Shown here: piece by piece, positions 20,820-31,600 of the stretch
How positions within the stretch are numbered: the stretch's first letter is position 1
Layout: every line of letters starts with the position of its first letter
Assembly (NCBI GenBank): GCA_029378245.1
Contig: JARKIF010000038.1
Location: 310,001 to 374,000, forward strand
DNA from: Roridomyces roridus
Taxonomy: Eukaryota > Basidiomycota > Agaricomycetes > Agaricales > Mycenaceae
Direction of reading: 5' to 3'
DNA length: 64,000 nt
Program-made: the position numbers and the translations under genes
Notes under the pieces: model-generated
The model's database searches: none
What the model was told of the DNA's origin: nothing
The model's input: only the letters and a program-made list of their open reading frames with translations

Positions 20820-21990
20820 AACACGCAAAAGCTCGACCGAGACGTGCCTGAGGGGGCGAGCGAGGCCCCATTTGCAAGGGCGTCAGTGGAGCCTGCCCTC
20901 CTCCGGGGCTTCCGCGTCCTAACAAGTCCCTCTCGGGACCAGGCTATCATCAATCAGATTGGACACACACAAACCACCATGTAAACGCACGAAACCAGAC
21001 CACGCAGAGATGTGGGGACGTGGCACGGGAGACGACTGAGAGTTGCTTCGCTCGCGATGGGAAACCTCGTCGAAGAGAACGTTGACCGAAGGCAGGATGT
21101 TACTCGCGTTGACGATCTACGGGTTTCAGCGTGAGGGTGGGAATGGAAGATAGGCGAACAGTCAATCTACCGAAGGGTTAGGCCCAGGGGGCGCGTTTGG
21201 CGAGCTGGGCATCGAGAGGGAATAGGAAGAGAGATGGCGAGAATATGGTACAGATTCGAAGCGGATGGCCTTTATATGTTGAACGGAAAACAATGGTTCA
21301 GTTTTGCCACCAGCCAAAGCGTCGAATTACCTCGTGGGGCAGCTTAGCACCAAAGCTGAGAATTGATCATAAACGGTCAAGCCAACAAACATCAGAGCTT
21401 CGAAAGAGGCGATACACTTGGAATTGATCCCGCAAGCAAAAAGGTCTGAAAAGGGTGCAGAAACGTAGAGGGAGGATGTGGGACTTGGACCGCAGCTTCC
21501 AGCGACAATCTCCTCGCAATCGCGGGCGTAGGGAGGCCCAGAAGACATATCGAGCACCCGGCAGCTTCCGTAACCAACGTTCCCCGCGCCAAATCTAGAA
21601 CAAGGACGAGCCACCTGGTCGCCCGAAAGGCGTGCTCGTTACCCATGGAGAAGTGTTGCCCGTTAATTTTGAGGAAGCGATGAAAGCATCTTTGACATAT
21701 GTGGTCAAATCGGTACAAAGTCGCTAGACCGGCCTCCGTAGACAAAACGGAATAAAGAACAAAGGCGTAAGGACCCATAACCGCCCATACGGACACCGAG
21801 GCATTGGCGCAAATGGGGAGGAAGAAAGGGAAGAAAGGGGCAGGCAAACAAAGGACAATACGCCATCAGGAACCCAGAAAAAAAATTGGATGACCTCGTT
21901 ATAGTGCTACATGTTGTAAGAGTACAAGGGTGTTTATGTGCGCTCATAAATGCAAATGGATGATATGTAGATGGAATGCAGATCTGTACG
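20820..21990. other. intergenic, no gene recognised
   Basis: Spacer between the uncharacterised gene and CTP synthase. A 151-codon minus-strand frame at 21392-21847 has two hydrophobic stretches but no family resemblance or splice context. Confidence 0.35.
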
Positions 21991-21995
21991 ACAAC

Positions 21996-24368
21996 TCAAT
22001 GCCCATTGACCTCCCCGTTGAGCAGAATCTTCTCCTTGCTTGCCGTGACGGGCACAGGGATGCCTTGTCTCAACACCGCCTCGGCGACCATCGAGCCCTC
22101 GGGGTGCGGGGGCGTGAAGGTCTTGAGCTGCACGGCCAGCTGCTCCTCGAACACCGCAGCCCCAGACGCCGCTGCGATGAGCCCCAGGAAGGGTGGCGAG
22201 GGGTTCAGCGGACGCGTACAGAACTCGGGGTGGGCCTGTAGGCCGACAAAAAACGGATGATCTGCGACTATAAGTAAGATGAAACCAGAGCAAGGACGAG
22301 AAACTGACCTGGCAACTCGAGCACCTGCATCCGCTCGCCCTTCTCATCCTTGCCCGCAAACGCAAGCCCACTCTGTTGCAGACGCTCCACAAAGTCCGGG
22401 TTGACCTCATACCGATGACGATGGCGTTCCCAGATCTTACCCGCGCCCGCATAAAGCTTGCGCGTGCGGGACCATGTCTCAGTACCCGGCTCAAACACCG
22501 TCGGGCGCAGACCAAGCCGCATCGTCCCGCCCATGTGCGTTTTGGAGATCTCTGGCATGAACATGATCACGGGCGACGGAGTGTCGGTGACGAACTCGGA
22601 CGAGGTGGCGTCTACATCGTCTTCAGCAGTCCGGAGCAAGAGCAGACAGAATACATACCTGGGACGCCGAGCACGTTGCGGGCCCACTCGATCACAGCGA
22701 GCTGGAAGCCAAGGCAGATGCCCAGGAAGGGCACCTTCTGCTCCCTGGCATACTTGATCGCGAGCATCATCCCCTCGGTTCCGCGAACTCCAAAGCCACC
22801 AGGGACGAGGATACCACTGAGACGAGTGAGTACCAGAGTGAGCGTGAACGGATGAAAACGCACCCTGCACCAACGACCGCACGCCACGCGTCATGATACT
22901 TTGCAGGATTGGATTCCTGTGTCTCAGGCTCCAGGTCAGACGATTCGACCCACTGGAATTCTATCAGTTGACGAAAAGGGGAGCAAAAAGTAGACGAACG
23001 TGAAGGATGAGTTTCCTGTGGACGCGGAAGGCAGAGTGCTCCAGCGATTTTGTAACGGACATGTACGAATCCTTCAGGTCCGTGTACTTGCCGACCAGTG
23101 CGATTGATACGGTGTCAAAAAGACGCTCCTGGCTGCAGGGTTGCGGATGAGGTACGTACGCTCTCCAATAGGAAAGGACTAACCCAGTGGTAAGGTCCTT
23201 CCATCTTCGGTGCAAGGAATCTCCCTTTTGCGTCATTTCGCGAGAGATCTTCAGGGCATCGAGATTGAGCCTTTTGCGAAGGTAGTTGACGATGCCTTGT
23301 GACTGGAGGAGGAGTGGGACGTGGTAGACCGAGGAGACGTCGTGTACACCAAACACTTGTTCTGGGGCAACGTGGCAGAACATCGAGATCTTCTCTTTTG
23401 TGGCCGGCAGGAGCGGATTCGGACCCATGAGCCTACAGGCAATCTAGAGCGGCTTTCAGATGGTGACTGTGAATGGGCGGACGACCTACCAAGTCGGGGA
23501 GCAATCCAAGGCCACGCAAGGAATGGATCGTCGTCTGCGTCGGCTTGGTCTTTTGTTCGCCGTGCATGTCGGGGACAAGCGAGACGTGGATGAGGGCAAA
23601 GTTGTCGTGGCCTGCGCGGAACTGGAATTGCCGCATGGCTTCTACGAAAGGGGCAGACTCGATGTCACCGACGGTGCCTCCGAGCTAAGACGATGGTGAG
23701 ATGGCGGATGAGGGTAGAGAGAGAGGGTTATAGACCTCGACGATGCAGACGTCCGGCTCATCGCCCGTGTCGTCCACCGGAATTTTAGCGACACGCTCGA
23801 TCCATTCCTGAATTTCGTTCGTGACATGCGGGACAATCTATCCACTTTGAGGCAAAGGTGAGGACGGGAAACGACAAGACTCACTTGGACCGTCTTGCCC
23901 AGATACTCTCCTTTTCGCTGCACCAGAGTGAGCACACATACAAGAACGGCAAGCCACACCAACCTCCTTCTCGATGACCTCCCTATAGATCTTGCCCGTA
24001 GTGATGTTGTTGTCCCGGGAGAGGGTAACATTAAGATACCGCTCGTAGTTTCCAAGGTCGAGATCGACCTCTCCGCCGTCATTCAAGACGTAGACCTCGC
24101 CTATCAGGGACTGAGCGGAACAACCTGACAACTCGTTATTAAAGCGCACCGTGTTCCGTCGGGCGCATCGTGCCCGCATCTATGTTCATGTATGGGTCTA
24201 TCTTGATCGCAGTGACCTTCAATCCGATGGTTTTGAGGAGCAGCCCCGTGGAGGAGGCTGTCGGGCGGAGATTGAATAACGGAGGACGTGGAGACATCGT
24301 AGCATACCAATGACGCCCTTGCCAATCCCACTGATGACTCCGCCGGAGACGAGGATGAATTTGGTCAT
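21996..24368 (-). CDS. URA7: CTP synthase
   Basis: Makes CTP from UTP, ATP and glutamine, the last step of de novo pyrimidine nucleotide synthesis, in the cytosol. The start [20 protein letters not shown] is the P-loop of the synthetase domain. [22 protein letters not shown] (split by introns), [15 protein letters not shown] [11 protein letters not shown] and [10 protein letters not shown] follow. The glutaminase domain has FGVRGTEGM, the nucleophile GICLGFQ, and HPEF near the C-terminus for the His/Glu of the triad. About ten exons separated by 45-60 nt introns span 2.4 kb. The C-terminus extends past the glutaminase domain with [15 protein letters not shown]. The protein appears complete and intact. 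Orotate phosphoribosyltransferase of the same pathway lies 35 kb away; the two are not adjacent. Confidence 0.9.
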
Positions 24369-25133
24369 GGTAGGTGGTGGGCGAAGGAAAGGACGCGACG
24401 CGCCTGCAAGGGAGTCACACGGAGTCACAATACAAAATTTTCAGGGGGTCAAACATCAACCAAATATTGGCACAGCCTCATCATGGATCTGGGTCGCGAT
24501 CACATGTGGACTGAACATTGGACGAGACGTTCGGCAAGTTTCATATTCGTTCAAAACGCGTTGAAGCCATTATCCCCATTCACGACCGCGCCATTAATCG
24601 CCTTCGACTCTTCAGACGCCAAATGCACCACCGTCTTTGCCAATTCGTCCACTTCAACCAAGCCAGGCTGCAAGGCGCCAATCTGCTGCAAGACAGCCAG
24701 CTTTTCCATGTCTACGTTCTTCGGCATCGAGTTGGCTATATTCGTCTGCATCGCGCCGGGGAGTACGATATTCGTGCGGATTCCCTGCTTTGCATGTGCA
24801 GCGGCTGTGTTCTTGGTAAGACCAACAAGAGCGTGTTTGGAGGTCGTGTACGCAACGCCTGCCGGTTCAGTTGAACGAATCAATCTGGCAATCAATTAAT
24901 CGCTTTACCAGACATTGCCCCGCGCTGAGACGCCGCCGAGCCGATGTTCACGATACTCGCCCCGGTACTTTCTGGTACTTTCGCCCCGGTTTAGGAAGTG
25001 CTGGACCGCGTACTTGGTCATAAGGTACGGCCCTGTGAGATTGATCCCCATAACGCGATCCCACTCGTCCTTTTCGCAAGTCGCAGCGCTGTGTGAAGGC
25101 CATCCGCAATGCCCGCATTCTTGATGAGCACGT

Positions 25134-25340
25134 TGTCAGGAACTGGGTTTATTTGCATCGGTTCGTATTGTATGTATCCGTATACTTGATGTACAGCCTA
25201 CGTATGATATGAATCAGTCCTTCTATCTTCTTGACTTCCACGTCCCCTGTCGCACTATCGTCCATTTGCGCACTCGAGTGTCTCCTCAATCCTGAGCCTC
25301 GTTGGCTCTAGCAGCCACCTCTGGCATGCATTTTCTGACA
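25134..25340. repeat. LTR, left copy
   Basis: 207 bp, TGTCAG..CTGACA; differs from the right copy at two transition sites. Confidence 0.9.
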
Positions 25341-26581
25341 GGTTATAGGCCCCGACAGCTCTAGCGACATCCGTCGCAGCCAAGTCATATCTGCCTTTAC
25401 GATCCTTACCTTCGTCCATCCGACCTCACCTCTTGCTCATTCCGAGATGGCTCGATTTCCACCATCCGCGCTCACCACATTCATTCTCCATGTGGCCTTC
25501 CCTTGCGCACATTCATGCCCGCCATCTGGCTCGCTGCTGGTCGTCCCACTGCCCCTTTCGACATCGTGGGATACGCATGAATATCCATCCGGATTGTCAT
25601 GATCCCGGGCGCCCGCACGGTCCGCATTTTCACATGCCAAGCGCGCATGCAGATTCACCACCTGTACGACTTTCCGGGTGTCCTGCCCGCTGCTCACTGT
25701 TACCACCACCATCCAGCTGCTATCCTCCATGGATATTCCAGGCTCAACAACCCCGCCGTTCTACCCGGGGATATTTTTGCCTCCGCAGCTCTGACCTCTT
25801 GGATTGGGTGGGAGCATTGACATCCGTCGTGCTCTGGAAATCCCTCTTGGGCTGTATCAGCCTTGGGGTTCAGGGGTCCCCACTCTGCCGCATGTTTGCG
25901 GAAGGCCGATTCGGCAAGACCAGTTCGAGAGCCCTGGTCTTCACATTCCAATCGACATCAGCGCACACCAAATTTGTGCTCGTTGCCGACATCTCCATCT
26001 CGGTCCTATGGTTCCGATAGCTAGTGTTTGGAGACACGTGCTAGCTCATCTGCACTGCAGGTTCGTTTTCGGTGCACCAGTTTTTCTGTGCATTGAGCAC
26101 CAGTGGTTGGAGACCGCTGCTGGTTGTTCTCACCAGATTTACCGGGGCATTTGGCTGTTTTTGGTATGGCCGCCGCATTGCCCTCGTCTTCACTTCCTGC
26201 GCTCAGTGGGAGCCCTCACACACTCATTGTTGATTTCTCTCTTCACGCCATCCCGTCCTCATTTTCCCCGGACGGCGTCTCCTCCTTTGGATTTTATTTT
26301 GGTATTGCCTTGGGCGCCTCCTTGCCGCGCATCGTGTTTGTTGAACACTGGCTCGACACTGTTGGAGACTGCGGTGTTTGTTCCGGTCCCTTTGACGTCG
26401 GATCACCACCAACATATTTTGTGTTGGGTTCGGTGGGAGGATTTTTTCCTTCCTTCTCACACTTGCACCACATTGGGGTTACAATTTGGGATCCCATCCT
26501 TATCTGGTTCGGTGGGAGAATATTCTTCTATTTCCAGTTTTTACCACATTCCTATTCTTTCTTCCCTCGCAAAGGTGGGAG

Positions 26582-26788
26582 TGTCAGGAACTGGGTTTAT
26601 TTGCATCGGTTCGTATTGTATGTATCCGTATACTTGATGTACAGCCTACATATGATATGAATCAGTTCTTCTATCTTCTTGACTTCCACGTCCCCTGTCG
26701 CACTATCGTCCATTTGCGCACTCGAGTGTCTCCTCAATCCTGAGCCTCGTTGGCTCTAGCAGCCACCTCTGGCATGCATTTTCTGACA
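26582..26788. repeat. LTR, right copy
   Basis: 207 bp, directly preceded by the purine tract and followed by the CACGT target duplication. Confidence 0.9.
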
Positions 26789-27124
26789 CACGTCGAGGCG
26801 TTCAAAGTGGCGGACGGCAAAGTCGACGGCGGCGGCACAGGACAATTCGTTCGAGACGTCCAGCGTGAAGGTTGCGATGCGGTCTGACTCTGAATCATTC
26901 CGCAGCTCCATCTCTGTTTCCTTGGATAGCTGCTCGTTGATGTCGGCGATGACGACTCCCTTGGCTTCATTGATAAGACATGTACGATGGTTTTGCCGAG
27001 GCCGCCAGCGCCGCCGGTGACGAGGACCACTTTGTCTTGGAGGGACATGATGGGAGACGTGGAAACTTGATGGCATCCAGATGAGCTTAAGTGAACGCGG
27101 GTGAGTCTCCAAAGTCAGCAGTGA

Positions 27125-27760
27125 TCACCAGCGTCTCGAGTCTGCAAGACGCTCAAAAAAGGCTGGCAGATGCAGGCATTCGCTCGCCAGATCATAGTCG
27201 CAGTATAATTCCACGAGCGAAGGGGTCTCGAGACACATCAAAAAATTCGTGGTAGGATAGAGAGATCCGGAGCGGGGTGGGTAGTAAGATGGGCGCCGCC
27301 GCTGTGGGCGTGCCCTACGTCGTTTCCCAAATCTAGAGTGCCGTCGACCACACGAGTGGAAGCTGGCTCGGATTGAACAGATGCTCCGCAATCGAGGGCA
27401 ACCTGTGCTGACTATCCACGGCGCCCCCAAGTTCTGATTGGCGACAACGGTAGCTGAATATGTCGGATAAAATCATTTCCGTCAGCATACGCAAAGGACT
27501 GGCGGCGCTTTCGTTTCTGCGGATTTGGAGATCGAGGGAGTGGCATTCTGCGACAAGGCTGTCGAGGGTCGATCGGTGCAGCGCAATCTGTTCGTCAGTG
27601 AGACTTCGAGTGAGTGCGCTGGAGAGGAAGTAGCGGATGGCGCGTAAGATTCGCTAGGTGGCTCGTTGTATTCCAGGATGTCGCGGTCAAGTGTGCTTGC
27701 AGTGTCGACATGGCGTCTACGGAAAGAAAATTCAAGTAGACGAACGAATTCGAGGCAGTT
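27125..27760 (-). pseudogene. decayed F-box gene, second relic
   Basis: The minus strand reads LTDEQIALHRSTLDSLVAEC, HSLDLQIRRNE and ASPLRM, matching the coiled N-terminus and F-box entry of the gene at 44346-45782 (LIAECESLDCQIRKHE..SPLRRMPPEIL). It then jumps to FLMCLETPSLVELYCDYDL, matching its YLDTPALVDLYFDYDL. The F-box core, the centre and the C-terminus are absent, so it is a deleted copy. Confidence 0.7.
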
Positions 27761-27869
27761 GGAGTCATATTCTGAGGAGACTCGGCGGGCAGTATGATGG
27801 TGGTGTTTAAATAAAGGAATGGATCACGTCACAGTGACCACTCCTTTGACCCGACCACCACGTTGCAAT

Positions 27870-29390
27870 ATGGAGTCGACATGCCACTGTACGTCCTCCT
27901 GGCCTCTTGTTGCACCTATCCCTAATCCTCTCACAGGGTCCACTATTCCCCCTGAATTAGCGCTTGAAATCACTGCACACAATGCCGACGACATACCGAC
28001 TCTGTGTGCAATGTCCCTCGCGTCAAAGACGACGCGTTCTTTCGCCATCATCCACCTCTTTTCTTCCATCCACTTCTCAAGCACGGAGGATGTGGCTTTG
28101 TGGTGCGATATGGTCGCCAAGACGCCCGCTCTTGCGGAGGTCGTCAAATATGTCAAATTTTGGGATCGTTCACCGACCGTGACGCCGAGCGTTATGAAGA
28201 TACTCTCCCAGTCCTGGGATGTATCGGCTATTCCACCGTTCCTCAGCGTGGAGGTTGTCGAATACAACGGTGATGGCACCGTTCCGATTGCCATAAAAGG
28301 TGGCCAAACGACCATCTTCCCTCGCATCCAGAAGCTTCGCCTCATAAATGTATATTTCGACTTGTTCGCCAAGTTCACGGGCCTCATCGGTGCATGCGGA
28401 CGGGTCAAGAGCCTCATTTTCGACTCGGTCAGAGTTGAAGAATTCCCCGAGCCTCTGGACCCTGAAGTTTCTGTCGCTATTCCAGATCTGACTGGGCTGG
28501 AGGAACTTTGGGTCAAAGAGTGCAGCAATGATCTCGACTCGGAGGATATCATCTTCCGCTTAATCGATGAATATCCGACACCCTCGCACCTCCGAACTTT
28601 TTCGTTGGAGCGTTTCGAGGATGAAGACTACCAAACCTGCTCTCTTGACGCTGCAGAGAAAGTACTGCAGGTCTCTGCTCCCTCTCTCGTCAATCTGACT
28701 CTGGACCCGAGATTCCCAGACACCGGTAAATGAATCCAACGTCCACCCGACCATCCCAATCTTGACTATTTGGCAGAGGACGCTGAAATCTTGGAAATGT
28801 TCCAACACTTGCCTGCTTTCCCCGCATTGGACTCGCTGACATTCTGGCTGAGTGATAGTCACTGGGTGGAGCAGGTCGTAAATTCACTCGAGGGAGCGCC
28901 CAACCTCACTCGACTCAATTTCCGGCTTGCCCTTTATGAAGACTTCTACCAGGACGTTCAATACGGTCTTACGCTCATACTGGAGGATGCATTTCCGTGG
29001 GGCGCTTCCGAGTCTATGGAGAAAGTGCTCACGCGGAAATTTCCTTGCTGCCGCAGAATCGTGTTCCAATTCTGCATCCCGGACGGCATGCAGATACACT
29101 TTCGACGGGGTATGAGAAGAAGAACCGAGGCTCGTTTGAAGGAGCGTTTGGAGGAGAGCGGAGCGGATATCGCGGACTACCTCCATGTTGAGTGGCTGAA
29201 CACGGAGTTTGAACCGGTCGTGTATCGTGCGACGAACGGCAAGCCGGCATGGGGAATGTCCTGGTCGGAGGAGTGGTCGGAACCTGAGACGGAGGCTAGT
29301 GATTGTGAGTCGGAGTGCTCGGACGAGCTAGGTTCACTGCCATCCCCGTACGCGTCGGACCTTGATATGTACGATGATGAAGATTTTTAA
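27870..29390 (+). CDS. F-box-like/LRR family protein, copy 2
   Basis: Exons 27870-27888 (19 nt), 27937-28725 and 28777-29390 encode 473 residues. The start ATG at 27870 is preferred over an upstream one because it gives the family's short phase-1 first exon. Order: F-box-like STIPPELALEITAHNADDIP..LCAMSLASKTTRSFAIIHLF, irregular LRR region, then the family C-terminal domain CCRRIVFQFCIP, FRRGMRRRTEARLKERLEE and TNGKPAW, with a long acidic tail (SDCESECSDELG). First of a tandem set on this strand. It appears intact. Substrate-adaptor function in an SCF ligase is inferred. Confidence 0.7.
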
Positions 29391-29429
29391 TCTTCATTTC
29401 CTTGTTTACTACTACAAGAACATTCGAAG

Positions 29430-29932
29430 TTATCTCCGACTTCTTCTCCAGGACGCATTCCCGTGGCTCGCTTCCGAGTCAATGAAGGATGTCATCATTC
29501 GCAAGTTCCCTTCCTGCCGCCAAATCGATATCGTGTTCCAATTCTGCGTCCCGGACGACTGGGAGATGCACTTCCGACGGGGTATGAGAAGAAGAACCGA
29601 GGCTCGTTTGAAGGAGCGTTTGGAGGAGACTGGAGCGGATATAGGAGACTACCTGAGTATCGACTCGGAATGGTTGAACACTGACTTCGTGGCTTGTTCG
29701 TGGCACGAAGGAAGTTCCAGTATTTAAAGGAGTGGTCGGAGCCAGAGACGGAAACTAGTATTGCGACCCGGAGGACTCGGAATCCGGATGTTGAAGAGTC
29801 GGAGGACGAGGACTTGGATGATGGCGAGTTGGAGGAAGATCTAGCCAGGTTCAATTTGGTACAATACGTAAGCATGGCCACTTCTGGTCTCCACCACCAC
29901 CACCACCACCACCACCACCACGAATGACAACC
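29430..29932 (+). pseudogene. 3' exon fragment of the LRR family with poly-His tail
   Basis: A partial duplicate of the preceding gene's last exon: LLLQDAFPWLASESMKD, FQFCVP and FRRGMRRRTEARLKERLEE are nearly unchanged. The frame then slips near 29690 and continues as EWSEPETETS, ending in ten histidines. No promoter, first exon or LRR part accompanies it. Confidence 0.75.
29892..29921 (+). repeat. (CAC)10 microsatellite
   Basis: Ten perfect CAC units, read in frame as His10 at the end of the exon fragment. Confidence 0.95.
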
Positions 29933-29990
29933 CCTAAAATGGACTCGCATTGCAAGTCCGCTCTTTCCACTCACATCTTGCTCTAATCGC

Positions 29991-31372
29991 ATGCCAGGGT
30001 CCCGCACTCCCCTTGAAATAGCACACGAAATCACCGCCCACAATAAGCACGACACACCGACTCTTCGCGGCGCGCGCAATATGCCTGGTGTCGCGAGCGA
30101 CGCGCTCCTTGGCTATCATTCACCTGTTCTCCTACATCCATTTTGTCTGCACAGAGGACCTCGCCTGGTGGCTCGAGATGCTCCAGAGGACGCCGACACT
30201 GATGTTGTGAAAAGGGTCAAATTCTCGATCGCAGCGTCGCATCGTCATCTGGATATGTTTACCGATGCTACGAGCTTCCTCTACACCGCAGCTTCGGAAT
30301 TTCCTATCATGCCGCCCTTTCCCAACGTCCGCTCTGTCGAATACAACGGTCCCTTCATGCACAAGGTGGCGATGAAGACGGCGAGCACGTCTCTATTCCC
30401 TCAGATAGAAAAGCTCCATCTCGCGCGTTTTGCGCTGGAATCTTTAGCCGTTTTGGCCAGTATCGTGGGCGAATGTGGAGGGTTGAAAAGCCTTTTTCTC
30501 GACAGCATCCAGATCGAAGAGCAGGAATCCTTGGTCCTTTCAAGCCCTGGATCGAATTCGGATCTCATCGCGCTGGAAAAGCTCGTCGTGAAAGGTTTAG
30601 GGCGCCGTCGAGCCGGTTTTATTGCCCAGTTACTGCAACAGTATCCTCCCCATTCGCTTCGAACTTTGGCCTTTCATCATTCCGACGAGGATCAAGCATG
30701 CTCTATCGACGCCGCGGAGAAATTATTGCAATCCTTTGCTCCGTCTCTCGTCAATCTAGTCATCGACCCATCTTTTCGGGAAGTTGGTAAGCATACCCTT
30801 TCCGCTCGCTATTCTCATTCTGACGTGCTCTGAAAGACGATGAGGACAACTCGGCCATGTTTGGTCGCTTACCTGTCTTCTCCGCCCTCGAAAGTCTCAC
30901 CGTGTGGCTGAACCATAATCGTCTCGCGGAGGATGCTATTCGCGCGCTGCAAGGAGCGCCCAACCTCACCGACCTCATCTTCAGGCTTCATCTCCCTTAC
31001 AAACGCTACTCCGACATGCGGAAGAAGCTCGCCAAGCTTCTAGAGCAAATCTTCCCCTGGAACACGTCCGAATCCATGCAGGCTACCATTACGCGCAAAT
31101 TCCCATCCTGCCGCCAGATCGCGTTCCAATTTTGCATTCCGAAAGATTCGCAGATGCATTATCGTCGAGGGATGCGAAGGAGGACGGAACAACGCCTGAA
31201 GAGTCGAATGGAAGAAATTGGAGCGGATATTGAGGAGTACTTGAAGATTGAGTGGTTGGACGAAGCCTTCCGGCCTGTCCATTATCAGCAGACGAACGGC
31301 AAGCCGACCGGCAAGCCGACCTGGAGAGCGACTTGGTTCAATGACGGCTATCGAGAGCCCGAGACAGAGTAG
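29991..31372 (+). CDS. F-box-like/LRR family protein, copy 3, damaged
   Basis: Exons 29991-30786 and 30837-31372 keep an open frame of 443 codons, but it differs from copy 4 in three ways. First, a +7 nt change near 30073 and a -4 nt change near 30200 put about 40 codons of the F-box-like segment in the wrong frame before the right one resumes at VKRVKFS. Second, the usual first exon at 29939 (ATGGACTCGCATTGC..) has lost its GT donor, so translation would have to start at 29991. Third, a 2-nt loss gives an early stop after PETE, removing the acidic tail. The LRR region and C-terminal domain (FQFCIPKDSQMHYRRGMRRR) are otherwise sound. Probably a pseudogene or an F-box-less variant. Confidence 0.55.
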
Positions 31373-31600
31373 TGATTGCGAGGAACCTGCACCGCGCGTG
31401 GTCCAGTCACTGAATTGGAATGACTGGAAATATTACCCTGTCTTGGTCTATGACGACTGACACTGGACAGTATCGTTAAATTTCGTATGTAAAAAAGAAT
31501 TTTTTAATACTTGGTGTGTTCGCTCGGCACAGCCACATCTGGCCCACTCTTGAAGATCTTAAGACCCACCACGACCAAACCACGAGCTCAAGTGAATTGA

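Larger units (their letters stand above)
25134..26788. mobile_element. non-autonomous LTR retrotransposon, 1,655 bp
   Basis: Two 207-bp LTRs (25134-25340 and 26582-26788) start TGTCAG and end CTGACA and differ at two positions. The target duplication CACGT is exact (25129-25133, 26789-26793). A purine run (AAAGGTGGGAG, 26571-26581) abuts the right LTR as a polypurine tract. The 1,241-bp interior has no gag, protease, RT or integrase; a 277-codon plus-strand frame there has no recognisable domain. Size and content fit a TRIM/LARD-like passenger that needs an autonomous partner. High LTR identity indicates recent insertion. Confidence 0.9.
24551..27048 (-). pseudogene. short-chain dehydrogenase/reductase gene split by an LTR element
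   Basis: The N-terminal part (27048-26794) has the Rossmann start VVLVTGGAGGLGKT, then VVIADIN in a shifted frame, ending HFERLDV at the insertion. On the far side (from 25128 down) it resumes exactly with LIKNAGIADG, then EWDRVMGINLTGPYLM, IVNIGSAASQRG, the catalytic YTTSK and a usual SDR C-terminus (AINGAVVNGDNGFNAF). Removing the LTR element and one CACGT copy restores the codon. Besides the insertion, single-base frameshifts occur near 26990 and 25085, so the gene was or has become inactive on its own account. Known: SDRs are NAD(P)-dependent oxidoreductases; substrate unknown. Confidence 0.85.

Noticed and set aside
21392..21847. 151-codon minus-strand frame upstream of CTP synthase
   Set aside because: No family resemblance, no splice context, and composition like the surrounding spacer.
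25804..26637. 277-codon frame inside the LTR element as a gag gene
   Set aside because: No zinc knuckle or capsid features; it overlaps the right LTR and looks like chance openness.
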